Of a stretch of 9,388 nucleotides of DNA, positions 1-4,819 are shown in pieces. How positions within the stretch are numbered: the first letter of the stretch is position 1; each line of letters starts with the position of its first letter. This DNA is from Armatimonadota bacterium (lineage in GTDB: Bacteria; Armatimonadota; SYMT01). Location of the stretch: positions 1-9,388 of the forward strand of contig JAJFMS010000059.1 in assembly GCA_020696885.1 (NCBI GenBank), written 5' to 3'. The position numbers and the translations under genes were made by a program. The notes beneath the pieces were generated by a model, which had not been told where the DNA came from, searched no databases, and saw only the letters and a program-made list of their open reading frames with translations.

Positions 1-509
1 ACCCGCTGCAGCACCACGTTGCCGCCCGTGAAGGCGCCCTGCTGGGTGCGCAGGTACGTCCGCTTGGTGCCTGGAAACCGCTTCTGACACGCTGCTTCCG
101 GAATGGCCGCGTAGACGCAATCCAACTCCATGGCGAGGCAGGTGCGCACGTGATCGTCCACCGCTTCTGGGGTCAGAAACGGCAGGTCCGCGGTGACTAG
201 AAGCGCATACTCGTGAGACTGCAGCCGCTCCAGCGCCGCGGTGATGTTGCCGGGGAGATCCGGACCGGCCTCCACCCGCTCATCCACGTTCGGTTGCTCG
301 GGAAAGCCGGGCGGCGCCACCAGCACCACGCGGCCGATGGTGGCGGACTGCCGCAGCGCCTGCAGGACGTACCCCAGCATCGGCTGCCCATTGATGTCCG
401 CCAGGAAGCGCGAGCCGGGCGCGGCCGGCACTCCCGCGGCCGCGGCAAATTCCGCGTTCGTCTTCCCGCCGGCCAGAACCACCGCGGGGATGCTGATCGA
501 GTCTGGGAT
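1..509 (-). CDS. MobA-like nucleotidyltransferase, C-terminus cut by window edge
   Basis: This protein should transfer a nucleotidyl group to a small acceptor such as a sugar phosphate or cofactor; the substrate cannot be told. About 169 residues are visible. They begin a Rossmann-like GT-A fold with AVVLAGGK (residues 9-16), then INGQPMLGYVLQAL (39-52), RVVLVAPP (60-67) and TADLPFLT (106-113). The last is the acidic metal-site region of MobA/IspD/GlmU-type enzymes. The usual GxSxRMG phosphate loop is degenerate (GGKTNAEF), so the enzyme may be a divergent member. The gene follows recF by about 20 bases and is probably co-transcribed with it. Its start is odd: in this frame a TGA lies at 579-581 and no ATG, GTG or TTG occurs before GTG at 480-482, which would trim the first strand. 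A perfect AGGAGG lies six bases before an ATC codon (507-509), which is the start used here. Family is likely; start is uncertain. Confidence 0.8.
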   Translation of the reverse strand, partial: MPDSISIPAVVLAGGKTNAEFAAAAGVPAAPGSRFLADINGQPMLGYVLQALRQSATIGRVVLVAPPGFPEQPNVDERVEAGPDLPGNITAALERLQSHEYALLVTADLPFLTPEAVDDHVRTCLAMELDCVYAAIPEAACQKRFPGTKRTYLRTQQGAFTGGNVVLQR

Positions 510-515
510 CTCGGG

Positions 516-521
516 CCTCCT
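516..521 (-). promoter_or_regulatory. Strong ribosome-binding site AGGAGG before the nucleotidyltransferase
   Basis: On the minus strand AGGAGG lies just after the recF stop codon (529-531), and six bases separate it from ATC at 507-509. The ATG at 527-529 overlaps the recF stop (TAATG) but lies upstream of this site and in the wrong frame. The site therefore points to ATC, not ATG, as the start of the next gene. Confidence 0.6.
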
Positions 522-528
522 GGGTTCA

Positions 529-1689
529 TTATGCCGCCGAGCGCCGGCGTGGGTCCGGCCCCGCCGCGGGATCCGGCGTCAGCTCTCCTTCCCGGGTCCG
601 GAAGAGCTGCGCCTGCTTGAGCACGCTGGCGGGGAGCAGCTCCACGTCCGTAGTGGAGAGGAAAGTCTGACAATTGTTCAAAGTCACGTCGAAAATGTGG
701 GCGCGGCGCTGGGCATCCAGCTCGCTGAAGACGTCGTCCAGGAGGCAGACCGGGGGCTCGCCGGTGAGGTCGCGCATCAGCTCCACCTCGGCCAGCTTCA
801 CACTGAGCGCCACGGTGCGCTGCTGGCCCTGGCTGCCGAAGGTGCGGATGTCCCGGCCGTTCACCAGGAACACCACGTCGTCCCGGTGCGGGCCGATCAG
901 CGAAACCTGCCGCCGCAGCTCCTCTTCCCGCACCTCGGAGAGCGCCTGGCGGTACGCTTCCTGAATCCCTTCCAGGTCTTCGGGGCCCTTGAACGAGGGG
1001 TGATAGACCACGCTCAGCCGCTCTTGCTGGTCCGTGAGCACCCCGTGGACCGGGTGCGCGAACTCCTGGAGCTGCTTGAGGAACTGCTTGCGCCGCTCCA
1101 CGATCTTACTGCCGTAGGTGACGAGCTGGTCGTTCCAGGAGGAGAGCGTCTCCAGCACGGAGCCCCGCTGGGAGCGGTCTCGGGCCATCTTCAGCAGCCG
1201 GTTCCGCTGCTCGGTGATCTTGCGGTAGTACGACAGCGAGTGGCAGTAGCTGGGGCTGAGCTGGGAGATCTCCAGGTCCAGGAACCGCCGGCGCCGGGTC
1301 GGCTCGCCGCGGACCACGTCCAGGTCCGAGATGCTGAACGACACCGCCTTGAGCTGCCCGATGAAGTCCATGGCCCGGGTGACGCGGATGGTGTTGACCA
1401 CCAGCGACTTCTTCTCCGTGCGGCTCAGGGCTACTTCCAGCTCCGTGTCGTTGGTCTTGTCCCGGAGGATCTGGCCGCTCACCAGGGCGGAGGGATGGTC
1501 CCACCGGATCAGCTCGATGTCTTTGCTGCCCCGCATCGACTTGCTGGTGGCCAGGAGGTAGACCGCCTCCAGGAGGTTGGACTTGCCCTGCGCGTTCGGC
1601 CCGACCAGCACGTTCAGGGAGGGGGAGAACTCCTGCTGCAGGCTGGGGTAGTTCCGGTACTCCAGGAGGCTGAGGTGGCGCAGGATCAT
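529..1689 (-). CDS. recF: DNA replication and repair protein RecF
   Basis: RecF is an SMC-like ATPase. With RecO and RecR it helps load RecA at single-strand gaps and stalled forks. The 386 residues match the usual RecF length (about 360-390). Visible motifs are Walker A GPNAQGKS (30-37), the conserved IGPHRDD stretch (265-271), the ABC signature FGSQGQQR (284-291), and Walker B with D-loop CLLDDVFSELD (315-325). A coiled, charged middle segment lies at about 155-260. The start is ATG with no clear Shine-Dalgarno, but it sits 45 bases below a good promoter, and its first residues (ILRHLSLLEYRNY) are those expected for RecF. Neither dnaN nor dnaA is adjacent, unlike the common dnaA-dnaN-recF-gyrB order. 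A MobA-like nucleotidyltransferase follows. The C-terminal tail (TPDPAAGPDPRRRSAA) is low in complexity and is probably not conserved. Confidence 0.97.
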   Translation of the reverse strand: MILRHLSLLEYRNYPSLQQEFSPSLNVLVGPNAQGKSNLLEAVYLLATSKSMRGSKDIELIRWDHPSALVSGQILRDKTNDTELEVALSRTEKKSLVVNTIRVTRAMDFIGQLKAVSFSISDLDVVRGEPTRRRRFLDLEISQLSPSYCHSLSYYRKITEQRNRLLKMARDRSQRGSVLETLSSWNDQLVTYGSKIVERRKQFLKQLQEFAHPVHGVLTDQQERLSVVYHPSFKGPEDLEGIQEAYRQALSEVREEELRRQVSLIGPHRDDVVFLVNGRDIRTFGSQGQQRTVALSVKLAEVELMRDLTGEPPVCLLDDVFSELDAQRRAHIFDVTLNNCQTFLSTTDVELLPASVLKQAQLFRTREGELTPDPAAGPDPRRRSAA

Positions 1690-1734
1690 AGGAGCGAGGG
1701 AAGTGGGGAACAGAGACCAGAGACGACCACGGAC

Positions 1735-1763
1735 ATTCTACGCCTCCCCCCATCCGGACTCAA
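1735..1763 (-). promoter_or_regulatory. Sigma70-type promoter for recF
   Basis: On the minus strand a -35 TTGAGT (1758-1763) and a -10 TAGAAT (1735-1740) are separated by exactly 17 bases. The -10 matches TATAAT at five of six positions and the -35 matches TTGACA at four of six. Transcription would begin near 1728, giving a leader of about 40 bases before the recF ATG. No other good promoter is seen between recF and the gene upstream. Confidence 0.6.
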
Positions 1764-1900
1764 GAAACCCGATCTCTCCCCTATTTTTCAGACCGGATCT
1801 TTTTAGGCCACTGGGGATGAGGTCAGAGTTCTGCACACGGGACTCTTAGGGAACTGGAGATCATGGATATAGATGAGTAGTACCAGTAGAGATGTTCAAA

Positions 1901-2089
1901 TGTTCAGAACCCCCGGAGCCAGGCAGGAAGCCGGAGCGGTCCGTGCCTGTGGATTCTAGACAGGGTGGATGTTCAGAACGTTCGAAACAGACAGCTCCGT
2001 TCAGAATCTTTGAGATTCCGACGGATTCCCCGGTTTTCGACAAGTTCTCGACACCTTGTTCACAAACCATCGAGGACTCATGTTCAGAA
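1901..2089 (+). repeat. Four dispersed direct repeats of TGTTCAGAA
   Basis: Copies lie at 1901-1909, 1970-1978, 1998-2006 (first base C) and 2081-2089, all in the same orientation. Three of them extend to ATGTTCAGAA followed by CC, CG or TC. A partial copy, TGTTCAA, sits at 1893-1899 just before the first. The start-to-start distances are 69, 28 and 83 bases, so this is a cluster of binding-site-like words and not a tandem array. Each word contains GTTC and GAA, half-sites typical of protein-binding dyads. What binds is unknown. Confidence 0.65.
1970..1989. promoter_or_regulatory. Imperfect 20-bp dyad with GAACGTTC core
   Basis: The second TGTTCAGAA copy runs into GTTCGAAACA and forms a dyad whose central GAACGTTC is a perfect palindrome; 16 of 20 positions are symmetric. 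It has the size and symmetry of a dimeric repressor or activator site. It lies about 200 bases upstream of the recF -35 element, so control of recF from here is possible but not shown. GAAC/GTTC half-sites recall Gram-positive LexA boxes, but the spacing differs from GAAC-N4-GTTC. Confidence 0.4.
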
Positions 2090-2104
2090 TCCGGGAGCAC
2101 CCGG

Positions 2105-2671
2105 TTACTGCCCTCCCGGAGCTGTCTGCGGCTTCGGAGGCGCCAGCCCGGCGGTTGCCAGGGGAGCGAGCTCAACCTTTGTCGCATGCCCATCCGCGAA
2201 GTTGACGGTCCCGAGACCGCGATGAGGCGTAACGAAGCTCTGGAGTGCATCCGTGCTGTCCGGGAGACCGAGGCTGGAGTCGAAGAAGAGCGGCAGCAGG
2301 TGAGGCTCGCCGATCCGTGGGAATGACTTGCCTCCGGCGTGGCTGTTGAAAGCATATCCGGTAGCCAGCCTCGGCCGCGCAGGGCACTGTATCGGAGGTG
2401 TCTTCGTGTACGGCCGGATCCGGCTCTGCCAGGACGTTGCTGGGGGGAAGCGCTGGTCGTAGTCCGTGGCATACATCTTCAGCGCGGTGGACATGTAGTG
2501 AGCGTTGGCGGTGCACACGGCACCGTCGGCTGCGCTCTTGGCCTGCATGAAGACCGGGTAGACCATCGCGACCACCGCGAAGCACGCGGTCACACAGCCG
2601 AGTTGCGGGAGTAGCCTGTTGTTGGGAGGCCTGGGTGTGGGCGGGTTGGTTGGTGTGGGCGGCAAGGGCAC
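2105..2671 (-). CDS. Membrane-anchored H-X9-DG pseudopilin-like protein
   Basis: This 188-residue protein starts with GTG and resembles the C-terminal part of the DUF1559/H-X9-DG pseudopilin-like proteins abundant in Planctomycetota and Armatimonadota. Evidence is the single hydrophobic segment at about 24-42 (LGCVTACFAVVAMVYPVF), which runs straight into QAKSAADGAVCTANAHYMSTALKMYATDYDQRFPP in family style, and the C-terminal H150-X9-D160-G161 motif (HRGLGTVNFADG). The usual prepilin cleavage signature (GFTLIE before the helix) is missing. In its place is a proline-rich cytoplasmic tail, residues 2-17. The protein therefore probably stays in the membrane as a type II protein with its globular domain outside, and does not enter a pilus. 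Cysteines at 53 and 96 could pair. A short-start alternative exists within the helix. The exact role is unknown. Confidence 0.75.
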   Translation of the reverse strand: MPLPPTPTNPPTPRPPNNRLLPQLGCVTACFAVVAMVYPVFMQAKSAADGAVCTANAHYMSTALKMYATDYDQRFPPATSWQSRIRPYTKTPPIQCPARPRLATGYAFNSHAGGKSFPRIGEPHLLPLFFDSSLGLPDSTDALQSFVTPHRGLGTVNFADGHATKVELAPLATAGLAPPKPQTAPGGQ

Positions 2672-2749
2672 GGCTCTGGTGGTTCCGAATGGCTGAGGGC
2701 CTATCAGCTAAATGCGGTCCGGGCGTGTTCGGCTGTGCGAGGTCTCGGG

Positions 2750-2842
2750 GGAGTAATGGAGTGTTGGAGTAATGGGAACCGGTACGGTCTTACGCCGCTT
2801 CCCTCCAACACCCAACACCCCCCATATCCCACCCTTTCCCGT
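2750..2842. repeat. Low-complexity repeats before the DUF1501 gene
   Basis: GGAGTAATGG occurs twice with a 16-base period (2750-2759 and 2766-2775). About 25 bases further on, from 2800, comes a C/A-rich tract of CCCTCCAACACCCAACACCC type. The two halves are partly complementary. A similar C/A-rich tract lies after the same gene at 4419-4450. An open reading frame does run through the tract into the DUF1501 gene, but its composition is not protein-like. Confidence 0.55.
2761..2811. repeat. Inverted repeat (9-bp arms) upstream of the DUF1501 gene
   Basis: GTGTTGGAG (2761-2769) is perfectly complementary to CTCCAACAC (2803-2811). The arms continue inward with GGAA (2775-2778) against TTCC (2799-2802) after a four-base bulge. 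The loop is about 20 bases. It could form a hairpin in the DUF1501 leader or in the leader region of the divergent gene. It has no T-run and is not a typical terminator. Confidence 0.5.
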
Positions 2843-2897
2843 AACCTCGGGGTCCGGCGCTTGTCATGACCAGGTGAAGATCCACCGTGGTAACCCG

Positions 2898-4355
2898 ATG
2901 CCCCACCCCGACCACCCACTCCAACATGCCCGGATAGACCGCCGCTCCGCCGTGCAGGCCGGAGCCGTGGGGCTGCTCGGGCTGGGGATGAACCACGTCA
3001 CCGCGCTGCGGGCGATGGCGGCGGAGACCGGCGGCGCCTCAAAGCCCGCCCGCTCCGTGATCTACATTTTCCTCTCCGGCGGCCTCTCCCAGCACGACAG
3101 CTTCGACATGAAGCCGGACGCGCCGGAGGAGATCCGCGGCGAGTTCAAGCCGATCGAGACGAACACCTCCGGCATCCGGATCTGCGAGCACCTGCCGCTG
3201 CTGGCGAAGCGCAGTCACCTCTGGGCCCTGGTCCGCTCGCTGACCCATCCCTCCAACGACCATTCCGCCGGCCACCACATCATGCTGACTGGCCGGACCG
3301 ACCTCCCGCCCGGCTTCGACCCGGGGCGTGGTAAGCCGACCGATCACCCGTCCATCGCGGCCGTGGCGGGCGCGGTGCTCCGCCCGCGGAACAACGTGCC
3401 TCCCGCGGCGGTGCTGCCGGACAAGCTGGTTCACTACTCCGGCCGCGTGATCCCCGGCCAGTTCGCGGGCATCATCGGCTCCCGGCGCGAGCCGTGGTTC
3501 ATCGAGGCGTCGCCGTTCGATCCGAAGGAGTACGGAGCCTTCCCGGAGTACGAGTTCGACCACCAGGAGCGCGAGCACGTGGGGGCGCGGCGGGTCTTCC
3601 AGGCGCCCAGCCTCTCCCTGCCGCACGGCCTCGGCGCGGGCCGACTGGCCAGCCGCCTCAACCTGTTGAAGAGCGTGGACCAGCAGCGGATCGACCTGGC
3701 GCGCCACTCCGAGGTGGAGCAGTTCGACCGGTGGCGGCAGCAGGCGGTCTCCCTGCTCACGGACGGCGCGGTCCGCCGCGCCCTGGACGTGCACGGCGCC
3801 TCCCCGCGAGACCTGGACCGGTACGGGCGCAACTCCTTCGGGTGGTCGCTGCTGATGGCGCGGCGGCTGGTGGAGTCCGGCGTGGGGCTGGTGCAGGTGA
3901 ACCTGGGGAATAACGAAACCTGGGACACGCACGGCAACGCGTTCCCGCACCTCAAGGAGAAGCTGTTCCCGCCCACCGACCGCGCCCTCTCCGCCCTGCT
4001 GGACGACCTCCACGAGAGCGGCCAGCTCGACTCCACGCTCATCGTGATGGCCGGAGAGTTCGGTCGCACCCCGAAGATCACCGGGCTGCCGCAGTACTAC
4101 AAGTTCCCCGGCCGCGACCACTGGGGCGCGGTGCAGTCCGTCTTCTTCGCCGGCGGCGGCGTGAAGGGCGGGCAGGTCATCGGGGCCTCGGACAAGAGCG
4201 GCGGCTACCCGGAGTCCGATGCCGTAACGCCGGAGAACATGGCCGCCACCATCTACGAGGCGCTCGGCCTGCCGCGCACGGCCGCCTGGGTCGACGACCA
4301 GGACCGGCCGAACTTCATCTACCACGGGGACCCGATCCCGAAGCTTACCGGCTAA
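2898..4355 (+). CDS. DUF1501 family exported protein (alkaline-phosphatase-like fold)
   Basis: DUF1501 proteins have a sulfatase/alkaline-phosphatase-like fold, and their substrates are mostly undefined; many are exported by Tat. From ATG 2898 the product is 485 residues, a normal length. The N-terminus has a twin arginine (D14-R15-R16-S) followed by a hydrophobic run (AVQAGAVGLLGLGM), as in a Tat signal. Family motifs are YIFLSGGLSQHDSFD (about 56-70), WDTHG (from 342), MAGEFGRTP (384-392), GRDHW (405-409) and a closing AATIYEALGLP segment. An upstream in-frame ATG at 2772 would add 42 proline-rich residues encoded by low-complexity DNA and place the signal internally, so 2898 is preferred even though its ribosome-binding site is weak. 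In Planctomycetota such genes usually pair with a DUF1549/DUF1553 cytochrome-like partner; none is present here. The gene seems monocistronic, with a terminator after it. Confidence 0.93.
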   Translation: MPHPDHPLQHARIDRRSAVQAGAVGLLGLGMNHVTALRAMAAETGGASKPARSVIYIFLSGGLSQHDSFDMKPDAPEEIRGEFKPIETNTSGIRICEHLPLLAKRSHLWALVRSLTHPSNDHSAGHHIMLTGRTDLPPGFDPGRGKPTDHPSIAAVAGAVLRPRNNVPPAAVLPDKLVHYSGRVIPGQFAGIIGSRREPWFIEASPFDPKEYGAFPEYEFDHQEREHVGARRVFQAPSLSLPHGLGAGRLASRLNLLKSVDQQRIDLARHSEVEQFDRWRQQAVSLLTDGAVRRALDVHGASPRDLDRYGRNSFGWSLLMARRLVESGVGLVQVNLGNNETWDTHGNAFPHLKEKLFPPTDRALSALLDDLHESGQLDSTLIVMAGEFGRTPKITGLPQYYKFPGRDHWGAVQSVFFAGGGVKGGQVIGASDKSGGYPESDAVTPENMAATIYEALGLPRTAAWVDDQDRPNFIYHGDPIPKLTG

Positions 4356-4418
4356 TGGTTGCCTCAAAGCAATTCTGATCTGCTGCGTATAGGGTGTATG
4401 GAAGATCGGAGCCTCTTA

Positions 4419-4450
4419 TCTCCCACTCTCCCACACCCCCACACTCCCCA
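4419..4450. repeat. C/A-rich low-complexity tract after the DUF1501 gene
   Basis: About 32 bases built from CTCCCAC and CACCCCCACAC words, with no G on this strand. It is similar in style to the tract at 2800-2842 on the other side of the same gene. It lies between the DUF1501 stop codon and its terminator. No coding potential or known element is recognised. Confidence 0.5.
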
Positions 4451-4470
4451 TCGGCGCCAAGTGATCACGG

Positions 4471-4497
4471 AGCGGGTGCAAAGCGCACCCGCTTTTG
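4471..4497 (+). terminator. Rho-independent terminator after the DUF1501 gene
   Basis: A perfect 9-bp stem, AGCGGGTGC (4471-4479) with GCACCCGCT (4485-4493), closes a 5-base loop and is followed by TTTGTTAGTT. It lies about 115 bases past the DUF1501 stop and separates that gene from the methyltransferase operon. A TACAAT hexamer (4503-4508) just after it could be a -10 element for the next operon, but no convincing -35 is present at the right distance. Confidence 0.85.
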
Positions 4498-4546
4498 TTA
4501 GTTACAATAGAGCAAGCGAACACCGGATAAACGCAGGGAGAGATGG

Positions 4547-4819
4547 ATGCAGGAGCCGTTCCGTGTCGGTGACGAGGTCCGGTTCAGCGAGGTGGGGCGG
4601 CTGAAGGTCCGCTCGATGCCGGAGGCCTGGGGACTGCACCGGGCGCTCTACGGCGATGAGATCGGCGAGGTCATCGGGTACGATCCACCCGCCGACGACG
4701 AGTGCGGGCAGCTTTCGGTCGAGTTCTCCAGCGGCGCCGCCTACTATTGGGATGCGGACTGTTTCCAGCTCGCGAGCCCACTACCCGTCGAAGAACCGCC
4801 GCACGAGGCCCGCCGCTGA
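4547..4819 (+). CDS. Small protein of unknown function, first gene of the methyltransferase operon
   Basis: I do not recognise a named family for this 90-residue acidic, soluble protein; there is no signal or membrane segment. It opens with FRVGDEVRFSEVGRL (5-19), continues with EIGEVIGYDPP (38-48) and LSVEFSSGAAYYWDADCFQLA (56-76), and ends in a proline/charged tail. The pattern of VGDxV, GxVxGY and VEFxxG strands looks like a small SH3-like or KOW-like beta barrel; this is inference from pattern alone. The start at ATG 4547 follows GGGAGAG (4536-4542) by four bases; an ATG at 4543 is in another frame. Its TGA probably overlaps the start region of the methyltransferase. Its reading is supported by codon structure (strong GC at third positions) and by the terminator just upstream. 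Confidence 0.7.
   Translation: MQEPFRVGDEVRFSEVGRLKVRSMPEAWGLHRALYGDEIGEVIGYDPPADDECGQLSVEFSSGAAYYWDADCFQLASPLPVEEPPHEARR

Larger units (their letters stand above)
1690..2104. other. Non-coding region between recF and the pseudopilin-like gene, rich in short repeats
   Basis: These 415 bases carry no credible gene; the open frames here read as unstructured, Arg/Ser-rich shadows. By eye the composition is less GC-rich than the flanking genes. The region holds the recF promoter near its left end, four ATGTTCAGAA-type repeats, a 20-bp dyad, a small perfect inverted repeat (GAATCT-TTG-AGATTC, 2004-2018), and a CCGGG-AGCA-CCCGG hairpin (2091-2104) directly after the stop codon of the gene to the right. 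That hairpin lacks a T-run, so it is at best a weak terminator. Two poor DnaA-box-like 9-mers (1948-1956 and 2056-2064) match TTATCCACA at seven of nine positions. Confidence 0.6.

Noticed and set aside
241..1806. 521-residue open frame on the plus strand opposite recF
   Set aside because: It is the antisense shadow of recF; the protein is low in order, rich in Leu/Val/Gln, and shows no domain, whereas the opposite strand carries all RecF motifs.
2004..2018. GAATCT-TTG-AGATTC as a terminator for the minus-strand gene
   Set aside because: The stem is short and AT-rich, lies about 90 bases past the stop, and has no T-run on either side.
2056..2064. TTGTTCACA as a DnaA box marking a replication origin
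   Set aside because: It has only seven of nine matches, as does the second candidate at 1948-1956. No box cluster or AT-rich element accompanies them, so an origin is not called.
1861..2472. Overlapping open frames on both strands in the recF upstream region (also 1892-2326 plus)
   Set aside because: They read as Ser/Arg-rich peptides without motifs and cross the true H-X9-DG gene in other frames; no ribosome-binding site supports them.
2772..2897. ATG 2772 as the start of the DUF1501 protein
   Set aside because: It would add 42 proline-rich residues encoded by a low-complexity tract and bury the Tat-like signal inside the protein.
3039..4367. 442-residue minus-strand open frame opposite the DUF1501 gene
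   Set aside because: It is a shadow caused by high third-position GC; the sequence is Arg/Val/Glu-rich without motifs, and the plus strand carries a clear DUF1501 protein.
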